Part shown: positions 1 to 7,848 of the stretch, one piece after another
Position numbering within the stretch: the stretch's first letter is position 1
Layout: the number at the start of each line of letters is the position of its first letter
Assembly: GCA_903860855.1 (NCBI GenBank)
Contig: CAIOSF010000128.1
Location: 1 to 13,232 of the forward strand
Origin: an uncultured Alphaproteobacteria bacterium
GTDB lineage: Bacteria > Pseudomonadota > Alphaproteobacteria > Rickettsiales > Midichloriaceae
DNA: 13,232 nt
Reading direction: 5' to 3'
Position numbers and translations under genes: made by a program
The notes under the pieces: model-generated
The model's database searches: none
The model's input: only the letters and a program-made list of their open reading frames with translations
What the model was told of the DNA's origin: nothing

Positions 1-586
1 CTTCTAAAGCAGCTTGTAACACTTGTATCCTTAATTTTGTGGCAATTTTTTTGTCTCCACCTTCAAACAACAGCTGAGCCAAGCACATAATATCTAAAAC
101 ATCACTTTGAGCACTAGGAATAGTTTTTGTTAATTTTTGACTAGGTTTATTAGGATGAGGCACTTGAACTTTAATGCTTTCTTGTAAACCTTTATTCCCA
201 AATTCACTTATGATCTTCCTTATTTGCCCTTCTTGCTCTTCTTTAGTTTGAAACTGCTCTTTTAGAGCTTTTAGCACTTCTAATTCTATAGGAGAGTTGC
301 TGTAGATTTGTTCTATAGACTCGTTTTTTAATGCCAAAATCTGCTTTAATTGCTCTCCCAGAATTTTATGTTGTTTTTGCTCTTTAGACTCTTCATAGAA
401 TTGATTTATGAACTGCTTGGCTTCTTGCTGGGATCTATTTAAAAGAACCTCTTGTATTATCTTATAATTGTCACTAAAAAACACAACCTGACTGTCAGTT
501 TCAACTTTGAAACTCAACTCGTCTTCCTTGTCTCCTTCCTTCCTTTTGATAGCAAAAGTAAAACTATAATCTTTATCTGATATCAT
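1..586 (-). CDS. Unknown coiled-coil protein, 3' part outside the window
   Basis: The frame opens with ATG at 586-584 and stays open for 195 codons to the left edge, so the C-terminus is missing. The protein begins MISDKDYSFTFAIKRKEG and soon becomes rich in Gln, Glu and Lys, for example EESKEQKQHK and LKEQFQTKEEQEGQIRK. This pattern suggests long charged helices or a coiled coil over roughly residues 50-130. The last visible part, SDVLDIMCLAQLLFEGGDKK, is more globular. There is no signal peptide, membrane segment or motif that I recognise. It lies 197 bp downstream of petB on the same strand, behind a terminator-like hairpin, so it is probably not part of the pet operon. It occupies the place where petC is usually found but does not resemble cytochrome c1, because no CxxCH haem motif is visible. 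The Shine-Dalgarno site is poor. The frame is convincing; the function is unknown. Confidence 0.75.
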   Translation of the reverse strand, partial: MISDKDYSFTFAIKRKEGDKEDELSFKVETDSQVVFFSDNYKIIQEVLLNRSQQEAKQFINQFYEESKEQKQHKILGEQLKQILALKNESIEQIYSNSPIELEVLKALKEQFQTKEEQEGQIRKIISEFGNKGLQESIKVQVPHPNKPSQKLTKTIPSAQSDVLDIMCLAQLLFEGGDKKIATKLRIQVLQAALE

Positions 587-672
587 AAGTTTTTAGATCT
601 TCCCGTATCTGTTTTATACCCCAAATTATACTAGCAATTCCATAAAAAGGCCAAAAGTATATAGGGCCAACT

Positions 673-709
673 AAAAAACCGGAAGAGTCCCTATGCCTTA
701 TACCGGTTT
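673..709 (-). terminator. Probable intrinsic terminator of the petA-petB operon
   Basis: Read on the minus strand, downstream of petB, AAACCGG (709-703) pairs with CCGGTTT (682-676). A run of six T follows the second arm. The loop is about 20 nt and contains a further short AAG/CTT pairing. The left arm is part of the dispersed repeat described at 700-772. Confidence 0.5.
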
Positions 710-772
710 CTCACATGTAATGGACAAGCCATAGGTGAAGTAAAACCGAAGGCGAAGTCAAAGCGGCAGTAG
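700..772 (+). repeat. Dispersed repeat, copy A (right end truncated)
   Basis: This copy shares an ordered set of blocks with 11998-12120: ATACCGGTTTCTCACATG, then ATGTAATGGACAAG (715-728), AAGTCAAA (755-762) and GCGGCAGTAG (763-772). The inverted right end (AACTGGTAT) seen in the complete copy is missing here. It lies immediately beyond the petB stop codon. Identity was judged by eye, and the blocks are separated by variable spacers. Confidence 0.55.
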
Positions 773-783
773 AAAAGCATCTA

Positions 784-1986
784 CTATGTCTTGCAAGAAG
801 CCTCAATTGACTCAGGTAATGGCTTTGTTTTCTCAAAACTCGGCAAAACAGGTATAATCACTAAAAAATGGAAGAAATACCAAAACGTTAGTATTTTGCC
901 TATGGTGACATAAGGTTCTTCCAGCGGCTGAGCTCCTATATAACCAAGACCAGCAACAACAAACCAGAGCAAAATAGTAAATATCCGGGAAAATGGCCGA
1001 TAATTTGCACTCCTCACCTTAGATCTATCCAGCCAAGGTAGGAATAATAAAATTGCTATAGCACTAAACATTGCTATTACTCCCATTAACTTATTCGGGA
1101 TAGAACGTAATATTGCATAGAAGGGCAAGAAATACCATTCTGGCACTATATGAGGAGGAGTTACCATAGGATTGGCTGGTATATAATTATCTGGATGGCC
1201 AAGAAAGTTCGGAGCAAAGAATACGAAGTAAAAATATACCAGAAAGAACACACCCAAGAAGAAAAGATCTTTAAACGTATAGTATGGATGGAATGGTATC
1301 GTGTCTCTTTTAGACTTAACTTCAACTCCAGTAGGGTTACTTGATCCGACATTATGGAGAGCGATGAGATGAAGCATAACCATAGCCACTATGATGAATG
1401 GAAAGAGGAAGTGCAAAGCATAAAATCGATTTAAAGTGGCATTACCGACAGAGTAATCACCCCATATCCATACGACCAAATCTTCGCCAACAAAAGGTAC
1501 GGCCGAAAACAAACTGGTAATGACCTTCGCCCCCCAGAAGCTCATCTGTCCCCAAGGCAAGACATAACCCATAAAGGCCGTAGCCATCATAAGCAAGAAT
1601 ATCATTATCCCGAAGAACCAAATTATCTCTCTTGGCGATTTGTACGACCCATAATATAACCCTCTCGCTATATGCAAATAAATCACAGCAAAAAACATTG
1701 ATGCTCCCACAGCATGGGTATATCTAAGCAACCAACCATAGTTAACGTTCCTCATGATATTCTCGACACTTTCAAATGCCATAGAAATGTGAGGTGTATA
1801 CTGCATAGCCAGAAACAACCCTGTTAATATCTGAATAACCAGCGCAATACCTGCTAACGAACCGAAGTTCCAGGCATAATTTAAATTCCTTGGCGTCCTA
1901 TATTCAGCCGTATGTTTCATAAAGGAAAAGATCGGGAATCTTTGCTCTATCCAGTCTTTTATGCCACCATTACTAATGTTTTTCAT
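784..1986 (-). CDS. petB: Cytochrome b of the cytochrome bc1 complex
   Basis: This is the membrane subunit of ubiquinol:cytochrome c oxidoreductase. It carries haems bL and bH and forms the quinol-oxidation and quinone-reduction sites in the inner membrane. At 400 residues it has the usual length for the alphaproteobacterial/mitochondrial type. The four haem-ligand histidines are H91 and H105 (in [12 protein letters not shown] and [14 protein letters not shown]) and H192 and H206, with the standard 14-residue spacing in each helix. The Qo-site PEWY motif is at 282-285, and [14 protein letters not shown] is at 140-153. About eight hydrophobic helices can be seen. It lies 21 bp downstream of petA on the same strand and is surely co-transcribed with it. 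The gene ends with two adjacent TAG codons. Cytochrome c1, normally the next gene, is absent. The identification is secure. Confidence 0.97.
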   Translation of the reverse strand: MKNISNGGIKDWIEQRFPIFSFMKHTAEYRTPRNLNYAWNFGSLAGIALVIQILTGLFLAMQYTPHISMAFESVENIMRNVNYGWLLRYTHAVGASMFFAVIYLHIARGLYYGSYKSPREIIWFFGIMIFLLMMATAFMGYVLPWGQMSFWGAKVITSLFSAVPFVGEDLVVWIWGDYSVGNATLNRFYALHFLFPFIIVAMVMLHLIALHNVGSSNPTGVEVKSKRDTIPFHPYYTFKDLFFLGVFFLVYFYFVFFAPNFLGHPDNYIPANPMVTPPHIVPEWYFLPFYAILRSIPNKLMGVIAMFSAIAILLFLPWLDRSKVRSANYRPFSRIFTILLWFVVAGLGYIGAQPLEEPYVTIGKILTFWYFFHFLVIIPVLPSFEKTKPLPESIEASCKT

Positions 1987-2007
1987 GAATTCACACTTAT
2001 TTACAAC

Positions 2008-2589
2008 TTATCCAATCTTAATCTTATTACTACCAATAAAGGCGTATGGTGGCACGGGCAGATTCTTGGGTGCTGGGCCACGCCTAACTCTACCAGAGCT
2101 GTCGTATTGAGATCCATGGCAAGGACATAAAGCTCCATCGTAATCTCCTTTCCCCATTATCGGAACACAACCAAGATGAGTACAGACAGCAATAACTACA
2201 AGCCACTCCTCTTTTCCGGCATGCACCCTATCAGCATCCGGCTCTGGATCAATTAATGCTGTAAGACTGACATCTTCAGCTTCTTTTATTTGCTTTTCTG
2301 TTCTGCGTGTCACGAATACTGGCTGGCCTCTCCACATGACGGTGAGGGTATCTCCCGGCTTCATATTGGTAATATCGACTTCAGTACTACCACTTGCGGC
2401 AACGCCAGCATCAGGACTCCAAGAACGAATAAATGGAACAGACGCAGCCACAGCACCAACACATGCAACAGCAGAAGCAGCAAGTACCATGAAGTCACGC
2501 CTTGTTGGCTGATCCCCGTTATGCTTTCCATCCTCTATATCTTTGCTCTCGGCCGTATTATCAACCGTATTTTTTGAACTAACTTCCAT
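2008..2589 (-). CDS. petA: Rieske iron-sulfur subunit of the cytochrome bc1 complex
   Basis: This 193-residue protein carries the [2Fe-2S] cluster that takes an electron from quinol at the Qo site and passes it to cytochrome c1. The cluster motifs are CTHLGC (136-141) and CPCHGS (155-160), giving ligands C136, H138, C155 and H158, plus the disulfide pair C141/C157. The N-terminus has a twin-arginine signal, TRRDFMVLA (29-37), followed by the hydrophobic anchor [17 protein letters not shown]. This fits Tat-dependent export of the folded cluster domain with the anchor retained. The [12 protein letters not shown] stretch near the C-terminus is typical of the family. The ATG at 2589 places the first 28 residues, polar and acidic, before the Tat motif. 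It is the first gene of the petA-petB operon, with its own promoter 40-65 bp upstream. Confidence 0.97.
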   Translation of the reverse strand: MEVSSKNTVDNTAESKDIEDGKHNGDQPTRRDFMVLAASAVACVGAVAASVPFIRSWSPDAGVAASGSTEVDITNMKPGDTLTVMWRGQPVFVTRRTEKQIKEAEDVSLTALIDPEPDADRVHAGKEEWLVVIAVCTHLGCVPIMGKGDYDGALCPCHGSQYDSSGRVRRGPAPKNLPVPPYAFIGSNKIKIG

Positions 2590-2627
2590 ATATCACTATC
2601 TATTGTTTTGGAGGCATCTGAAAATAG

Positions 2628-2655
2628 ATAATAAAGTTGTAGTCTCTAGTGTCAA
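2628..2655 (-). promoter_or_regulatory. Sigma70-type promoter of petA-petB
   Basis: On the minus strand a perfect -35 box TTGACA (2655-2650) is followed by a 16-bp spacer and a -10 box TATTAT (2633-2628), which matches the consensus at five of six positions. Transcription would start near 2621, leaving a leader of about 30 nt before the petA ATG at 2589. No strong Shine-Dalgarno site is seen in that leader. Confidence 0.65.
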
Positions 2656-2814
2656 GATTGCATACTGATAAATACATCTATCTGACAATTTTTCATTACA
2701 TGATTACAGACTTATATGACTACAAAAAACACTTCACTTCTTTTTTTGCGCTATTTATAGTTGCGTTTATTCATCAAAAAGTATAGACAATTATGTATAG
2801 TTGATAAAGTGAAC

Positions 2815-2857
2815 ATTGGCACTGATAATATCACTTGACACTCATTATCATGCCAAT
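2815..2857. repeat. Long imperfect inverted repeat overlapping the TPR-gene promoter
   Basis: The left arm ATTGGCACTGATAAT (2815-2829) is the reverse complement of ATTATCATGCCAAT (2844-2857), apart from one extra base in the left arm. The 14-nt centre holds the TTGACA -35 box, and the right arm ends at the first base of the -10 box. The placement suggests an operator for a dimeric regulator, but no regulator gene is adjacent. A hairpin in a longer upstream transcript is the alternative. The rest of the 2590-3018 gap holds the two divergent promoters and nothing else that I recognise. Confidence 0.55.
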
Positions 2858-2862
2858 AGAAT
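2835..2862 (+). promoter_or_regulatory. Sigma70-type promoter for the TPR gene
   Basis: TTGACA (2835-2840), a 16-bp spacer and TAGAAT (2857-2862) match the consensus at six of six and five of six positions. The predicted start near 2869 gives a leader of about 150 nt before the ATG at 3019. The boxes lie within the inverted repeat at 2815-2857. Confidence 0.5.
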
Positions 2863-3018
2863 ATATCATCAGAATGGTAGATAAATAGTAACTTATGCTA
2901 GATCTAAAGATCGATAACAACGCAAGCAACACGGATTAAGATAACAAAAACGCAATCGATCTAAATCTTCAAATGACCAATACAAAATGATCCAACAACC
3001 AATCTAAAATCCATACTG

Positions 3019-4902
3019 ATGTGGTCTGTAGCTGAAGCTGAAAGGATTACCGAGATCCTAAAACCATCCATCATTGATGCTTTTAAAGAAATAGGAGATT
3101 TTCAAGATCCTCTTAAGCTTCTTAGTAAGGTTAACACTATTACTTTGGAAAATAGTTTAAATCTCATAGCTCAGGAAAGCCTGGCTAAATTCAATACACT
3201 AAATGCTCGCAACGCTTCCATATCAAACAATCTACAATACACCTCAAATCAATCTAATATATTACTAACATCAATAGCGATGAAGGCAGTGATAGCTGTA
3301 ACCATCTCCGGTGTCGCCGATATCATTTATTTTAATGATGATCATATTTTGCACAATCACAACAGCAAAAAAGCCTATGAATTAGGGGCTGATTATTTTG
3401 CTAAATCTATAAACTTGTTACCATCTGATGATCAATTACTACAACAAAAAGAAGCATTAGAGATAATCAACGAACTAAAAGTTGAATATCACATCGCTCG
3501 AGGTGAGTGCCTTTATCGCATTAACAACCTGAACGATGCTTTAAAGGCATATACAGCTGCCGATAAACTAATCTCGCCACAGCTTAATAAAAATGAACTT
3601 AAGATCACTAATTATACTTCAATTGGTAAATGTCACTTCTTGAAGGGAGATTATTACAACGCTCTAAATATGTTTTCAAATGCCCTGGCATTATCGCCCC
3701 AGGCATCTAATGATCCATCGCATGAAATGAAAAAGAGAGCATCGCTTCTTTATGACATAGGACAATACTATTATAAACTTGGAAAGTATAGCGACGCAAT
3801 GGCAACATTCAAGATCGCTGTAGATGATGCAATATTTATACGTAAATATAATAATGACAAGGAGTTAGAGTTGGAAGCAGCAGAGCTTGAAACTCAAATT
3901 TGGTATGGTATGAGCCACTGTAATCGCTATGGTTTAAAAGCACCAGGTAAAACCAAAAAATACTACTCTGCTGCTTTGCAAGCCTTACCCCCAAAGAGCT
4001 CATATATGCTCAGGGCCCAAATCCATTGCGAATATGGTAGCTATGAGCATGAGGAAGAAAGAGACTATAGGAATTCCATAAAGCATTATAACCGAGCAAT
4101 AGAATATCTTGATAACATCAATGAATCACATGACTTAAAGGACATTTCCACACTTAAAGCTAAAATATATAGCAATAAAGGGACATCATTCTTTGAACAG
4201 AGCGAAAACTCCTCTGCCCTTGAGTGCTACAACGCCGCCCTGGATCTTATAAAAGGAGACGAGGCAATGGCTAGTCCAAAAAAACATGCTGTACTTCTCT
4301 GGTATATTGGTCTTTGTCATAAAGGAATGGGTGAATTTTCAGAAGCTAAAGGTTATTATAATACTGCTCTAGACATCTTGGACAAGGACAAGAGAGAGGA
4401 TAAGCGACAAGAAATCGACGCATTAACAAGGGAAATTAAAGAAGATAGAGAGTATCTCCGCGTCCTTGAGAAAGAGTACTTGAAAATATCAGAACCACAC
4501 CCACAGCTCGAATCTAATAAAAGAAAACAAGAAAGGAGTGGCAACGAGAGCTATAATGACTCTAAGTCCATAAAGATAGTAGAATCCTTTGACGTGCTGG
4601 ATCTCATATACAAGATAGCAAAAAAAGCACAGACCGATACAGCTAATACTAATACGTGGACTAGTCCGGAAATGAACGCAAAGACATGTGCAACAATAGG
4701 AATAGCGACAATAATAAGTGAAAGAGACAAGACCCCTAATATTGGGGAGATATTTTTAAACAACTATAATGAACGATCCGAGAGGAAGAGTGATAAATCG
4801 TATCATCATAGAAGTACACAACTAATAAAAGAAGAAAAATATAGAGATAAACTAAAAAATGGATGCAAAAACTCATCTCATATCAACCATCAAATGCGAT
4901 AG
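3019..4902 (+). CDS. TPR-repeat protein, function unknown
   Basis: This 627-residue protein has about seven tetratricopeptide-like repeats, helix-turn-helix units that usually act as protein-protein scaffolds. By eye they fall near residues 155-187, 197-228, 241-273, 293-326, 331-367, 379-412 and 423-456. Clear units include KCHFLKGDYYNALNMFSNAL and CHKGMGEFSEAKGYYNTAL. Before them, about residues 83-105 form a hydrophobic stretch (SIAMKAVIAVTISGVADIIY), a possible membrane segment. There is no N-terminal signal peptide. A charged helical region (456-490) follows the repeats, then a polar, Lys/Asn/Ser-rich tail. The ATG at 3019 has no good Shine-Dalgarno site. The last few codons and the TAG stop lie in a copy of a dispersed repeat, so the C-terminus may have been replaced. 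The fold is confident. The role is not; it could be a host-interaction protein or an internal scaffold. Confidence 0.85.
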   Translation: MWSVAEAERITEILKPSIIDAFKEIGDFQDPLKLLSKVNTITLENSLNLIAQESLAKFNTLNARNASISNNLQYTSNQSNILLTSIAMKAVIAVTISGVADIIYFNDDHILHNHNSKKAYELGADYFAKSINLLPSDDQLLQQKEALEIINELKVEYHIARGECLYRINNLNDALKAYTAADKLISPQLNKNELKITNYTSIGKCHFLKGDYYNALNMFSNALALSPQASNDPSHEMKKRASLLYDIGQYYYKLGKYSDAMATFKIAVDDAIFIRKYNNDKELELEAAELETQIWYGMSHCNRYGLKAPGKTKKYYSAALQALPPKSSYMLRAQIHCEYGSYEHEEERDYRNSIKHYNRAIEYLDNINESHDLKDISTLKAKIYSNKGTSFFEQSENSSALECYNAALDLIKGDEAMASPKKHAVLLWYIGLCHKGMGEFSEAKGYYNTALDILDKDKREDKRQEIDALTREIKEDREYLRVLEKEYLKISEPHPQLESNKRKQERSGNESYNDSKSIKIVESFDVLDLIYKIAKKAQTDTANTNTWTSPEMNAKTCATIGIATIISERDKTPNIGEIFLNNYNERSERKSDKSYHHRSTQLIKEEKYRDKLKNGCKNSSHINHQMR

Positions 4903-4988
4903 ACAAGATCAAGTCAAATTAAACAGTGCAGAACAGGGAACGCAAGATACTGATATGCAAACTAGCAGAACGCAGCAATAGTTGAAAA
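4894..4988 (+). repeat. Dispersed repeat, copy B (degenerate), overlapping the TPR-gene stop
   Basis: Three blocks occur in the same order as in the complete copy at 11998-12120: ATGCGATAGACAAG (4894-4907), AAGTCAAATTAAA (4911-4923, identical to 12055-12067) and CGCAGCAATAGTTGAAAAT (about 4971-4988, compare AGCAGCAGTAGCTAAAAT). The terminal inverted repeats are not preserved. The TAG at 4900-4902, inside the first block, is the TPR gene's stop codon. Confidence 0.4.
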
Positions 4989-5077
4989 TGTGGGATGGGA
5001 GTGCGTGCTACTGCTGTAGTAGTAGTTAAGTACTTGATGATCATAGAGCCAGAAGCGTTAATAGAATGGTGAGATAT

Positions 5078-5106
5078 TTGACTTTTATTGATAATATCCT
5101 TATTTA
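5078..5106 (+). promoter_or_regulatory. Candidate promoter upstream of the 436-aa gene
   Basis: TTGACT (5078-5083), a 17-bp spacer and TATTTA (5101-5106) make a moderate sigma70 match. A start near 5113 would put about 34 nt before the small ORF at 5147 and about 158 nt before the larger gene at 5271. The rest of the 4903-5146 stretch holds the degenerate repeat and nothing else that I recognise. Confidence 0.35.
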
Positions 5107-5146
5107 AGATGAATATAAAACCAAATATATCAATGATGTACCCTCG

Positions 5147-5317
5147 ATGAATAACCTCGTTAAATCGTATGCCATTTACACCTGCGTAACGGTTATGACA
5201 GAGATTGCTCGATCGTATATATATTCATATTATTACGCTCATAACCTGTTCGGTTGGAAAGATATAGAAGATGAATATGGAATACCTCCTATCAGCGGGA
5301 CCATTACCCGCTCTTGA
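5147..5317 (+). CDS. Possible small protein overlapping the next gene
   Basis: This 56-codon frame begins MNNLVKSYAIYTCVTVM and ends in TGA at 5315-5317. It overlaps the start of the 436-residue gene by 47 nt in another frame. The product is Tyr-rich with an amphipathic or hydrophobic first half (IARSYIYSYYYAHNLFGW). A promoter-like sequence ends about 40 bp upstream, but there is no Shine-Dalgarno site. It could be a leader peptide whose translation affects the downstream gene, an original N-terminus split off by a frameshift, or chance. I recognise no family. Confidence 0.25.
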   Translation: MNNLVKSYAIYTCVTVMTEIARSYIYSYYYAHNLFGWKDIEDEYGIPPISGTITRS

Positions 5318-6581
5318 AACTGTGCCAGCAGACATAATATCAGCGGGAGGCTTACTGCTGATAGCCAGATCCTTAAGCAACAATCATAAAGTCAAACCAT
5401 TATACCTTGAAATACTAGCTATATCAGCTTCAGCATTTAGCAGTCATATAATCCCCAAGGTATCATATGGCGCCATTACATTGGCTGAGAAGTTATGCTT
5501 CGAGTTGAGTTATGATATAAAACATGGCCTAACAGAGCAAATTTTAAACGTTGGGATCAACATAGCGACTACAATAGGAGTAAACAATATCGTTCTACAA
5601 CTAGTTAGCCATCCAGAAATTAAGAGTATAGACCAAACCATAGGTATGAAATCCACAGCTATGGTTCGCCCAGAAAGTCAAGAATGGAAAGATGACAAAG
5701 ACGCGAAATTTGTCGAGATTCCTTATAAGGATAAACATGAGCATGCTGTATCCTATGTGCAGAATATCATAAGTGATATAAAAGGATTTTTTGCTAGTTG
5801 GAATATTGAACATAATAACCAAAACACCCAAGAGGTTCTCAACGGCAACTACGAAGGAAGCCCTCTAAGGAATACTAGCCCAATGAAGGGCCTCCCTAGT
5901 TTTAGTAGTATACTGCTAAAAGAATCTAAGCTAAATGAATTGGCTGAATATGGTACAGAAGGTTTCTTACAAACAGCTGCACATGGAACTAATAGCCTAT
6001 TATTACTAGGAAGCCACACCATTGTAGGCCTCATAAGCTATATCATGCCAGCTGTTTTCATGAACAGATTACCAGGAGGGGTGATCGCCAGAAGTCTATT
6101 CGTTACAGCCGTGGTTACATCTGAGTCGATGATCCAGTCAATTAGTGATTTACTTGATTTTCTTAGCAAAAAATATTCATTATCTATGCAAAGTACTGCT
6201 AATAGCAAAAAACTCATTGATGCTATGGTTGATTGTATGAGGGAGGATGGGCAATTGAGTGCTGTCGACAAACAAGTTATTAAGCAGTACAACGACCACT
6301 ATATGAGATCATTCGGTTGCAAGGCCTATCATATCGATGATGTAGCTCTTAGTTCTAAATTCAATCGTGACTATTGTGACCAAGAATACGGTAATATAGA
6401 AAAATTAAGCACTTTTCTGTATAACATAGACAAGACCATGACACCTCATGAGTACTTGCCCTCAAAAGATGATCGAATTGCAAGAGATGTTGAGGTTGAC
6501 CCCTATGATGGTGGTCATGCCGCGCATAACGAGCTATGCACTAGAATAGATGCGATATTTTATGAATCATACCTGGCGTAG
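5271..6581 (+). CDS. Orphan protein with hydrophobic segments, function unknown
   Basis: This 436-residue protein belongs to no family I recognise. Hydrophobic stretches lie near residues 21-34, 44-61 and 92-112, then 242-264 (NSLLLLGSHTIVGLISYIMP and on) and 270-284. Between the two groups is a polar region (about 115-235) rich in Lys, Asp, Asn and Ser. The C-terminal 140 residues are soluble-looking and contain several Cys, His and Asp residues (for example DHYMRSFGCKAYHIDD and EVDPYDGGHAAHN). It may be a membrane or membrane-inserting protein. The ATG at 5271 follows GGAAAG and AGAAG, one of the better ribosome-binding contexts in the window, which supports this start. Neighbours give no functional hint. 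The frame is long and clearly coding; function is unknown. Confidence 0.75.
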   Translation: MNMEYLLSAGPLPALETVPADIISAGGLLLIARSLSNNHKVKPLYLEILAISASAFSSHIIPKVSYGAITLAEKLCFELSYDIKHGLTEQILNVGINIATTIGVNNIVLQLVSHPEIKSIDQTIGMKSTAMVRPESQEWKDDKDAKFVEIPYKDKHEHAVSYVQNIISDIKGFFASWNIEHNNQNTQEVLNGNYEGSPLRNTSPMKGLPSFSSILLKESKLNELAEYGTEGFLQTAAHGTNSLLLLGSHTIVGLISYIMPAVFMNRLPGGVIARSLFVTAVVTSESMIQSISDLLDFLSKKYSLSMQSTANSKKLIDAMVDCMREDGQLSAVDKQVIKQYNDHYMRSFGCKAYHIDDVALSSKFNRDYCDQEYGNIEKLSTFLYNIDKTMTPHEYLPSKDDRIARDVEVDPYDGGHAAHNELCTRIDAIFYESYLA

Positions 6582-6999
6582 AATGAGCAGAGCAAAACTA
6601 CACAACTGCTTTTAGAAAAAAATCTACCAATCATTGGAAGAATTGCAGAGAGAGATTTAGACATCTAGCTGTTATAATGATGAAAAGGCCTCATTCAGGC
6701 AAGTATTGTTATGGAAAAACACCAAGGCAAACTTTCTTGCCAGCAAACACATCTCAGTTGAAAAAAATAACCAGATCATCTATGCTAACAGCCTATCTAA
6801 CGGTCACAACCTACCTGACAATCAGATTAGCTGAATATATCGTGTTGTCAGATCAAATCTTGATTAGTGTACAATAGACCAGAACAATTTAGTGCATGGC
6901 CAATTCAGTCCATGGTCGATAGACCTTTGCATCCCAATCTCTTCTAGTGCAAACATCAACCGGACATACTATACTACTGGTTAAATACGATTTTTGACA
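6582..6999. other. 418-bp gap without a convincing gene
   Basis: A 66-codon frame (6677-6877) exists, but it has no ribosome-binding site and no recognisable features, so I do not call it a gene. Short hairpins can be drawn: CATGG/CCATG (6895-6899/6910-6914) and, 17 bp before the rnc ATG, AACCGG/CTGGTT (6958-6963/6977-6982, with one G-U pair). A TATACT at 6970-6975 could be the -10 box for rnc, but no good -35 accompanies it. A decayed gene is possible. Confidence 0.35.
6586..6613 (+). terminator. Weak terminator-like hairpin after the 436-aa gene
   Basis: AGCAG (6586-6590) can pair with CTGCT (6606-6610), and the final T begins a run of four. The 5-bp stem with a 15-nt loop is marginal. The position, 5 bp after the stop codon, is the main support. 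Confidence 0.25.
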
Positions 7000-7848
7000 A
7001 TGAGAATAGATGATACCGCAATAATATTGTATAAGAGAACTGGTTACCAATTCAAAAATGTTTCTTTACTCAGAACGGCTCTGACGCACTCAAGTTATGA
7101 TCATAAAATCAATTATCAGAGATTAGAGTTTTTGGGAGACGGTATTCTCCATGCAATTGTCTGTGATCTTGTATACAACTTGAATCCAATAATAGATGAG
7201 GGTGTGATGTCTCGCATTTATGCCAAATTCGTTAATAGCCCAACCCTTGCATCAATTGCTCGTACAATTGATCTGGGACAGCTGCTTCTGCTAGAGAAGA
7301 GCGAGGAAGCTGCAAATGGCAGAGATAATCAAAGAAACCTAGAAAATGCCATGGAGGCTTTGATCGGGGCGGTGTATCTGGACTCTGGCTATGATGCTAC
7401 ATATAATCTTGTGAAACGTCTCTGGTCTGGCCTACTGGCCGAGCCAATAGCAATCCTAGAACGCCGTGATTACAAGTCAATCTTGCAGGAATGGAGTCAG
7501 AAATATGTAAAAACCCTGCCAATATATACAATCTTAGGCCGAGAAGGACCTGCCCATGCCCCTATGTTTACTATTCAGTGCTCTGTTACAACGAGTCAGT
7601 TTAAAGACCTCTATGGCATCGAGGGGACCGAGGAGGATTCACATCCTATTGTTGATAGGCTTCATGCCTCCATTCCTGTTACGGATTTTAGCTCTATTCA
7701 TCATGGCGGTGGTGCCATCGGTGGGCGGGATGGTTTAGTGTCTTATACTGCTACGGCTCAGGGGATGTCCAAAAAAGAAGCTGAACAAAGGGTGGCTGAA
7801 GCTGTGATTAATCTGATAAGATCTGATGGCAGGCTAGAAGGAACATAA
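7000..7848 (+). CDS. rnc: Ribonuclease III
   Basis: This enzyme cuts double-stranded RNA, for example in rRNA precursor processing. With the ATG at 7000 it has 282 residues, against about 225-230 in most bacteria. An in-frame TTG at 6994 would add two residues; ATG is preferred. The nuclease domain (1-150) has the signature QRLEFLGDGIL (40-50), DEGVMSRI (66-73) and AMEALIGAVYLDSG (117-130). Acidic residues E43, D47, E67 and E119 match E. coli E41, D45, E65 and E117. However, Q40 replaces E38 and N116 replaces D114, which is a metal-site residue. The dsRNA-binding domain starts at YKSILQEWSQK (158), continues with REGPAHAPMFTIQCSV and finishes with GMSKKEAEQRVAEAVINLI (255-273). About 50 extra residues (197-247) sit inside it. 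The usual neighbours (lepB, era) are absent. Confidence 0.93.
   Translation: MRIDDTAIILYKRTGYQFKNVSLLRTALTHSSYDHKINYQRLEFLGDGILHAIVCDLVYNLNPIIDEGVMSRIYAKFVNSPTLASIARTIDLGQLLLLEKSEEAANGRDNQRNLENAMEALIGAVYLDSGYDATYNLVKRLWSGLLAEPIAILERRDYKSILQEWSQKYVKTLPIYTILGREGPAHAPMFTIQCSVTTSQFKDLYGIEGTEEDSHPIVDRLHASIPVTDFSSIHHGGGAIGGRDGLVSYTATAQGMSKKEAEQRVAEAVINLIRSDGRLEGT

Noticed and set aside
1150..1352. Frames overlapping petB on the plus strand and out of phase on the minus strand
   Set aside because: They lie fully inside a secure cytochrome b gene and have no start signals or features of their own.
5010..5034. CTACT/AGTAG hairpin as a terminator of the TPR gene
   Set aside because: The stem is 5 bp, no T-run follows, and it lies more than 100 bp beyond the stop.
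6677..6877. 66-codon frame between the 436-aa gene and rnc
   Set aside because: No ribosome-binding site, no recognisable features and ordinary intergenic context; its length is within chance for this composition.
7588..7740. Rickettsia palindromic element inserted in rnc
   Set aside because: I could not find the long inverted repeat that such elements have, although the in-frame insertion itself is real.
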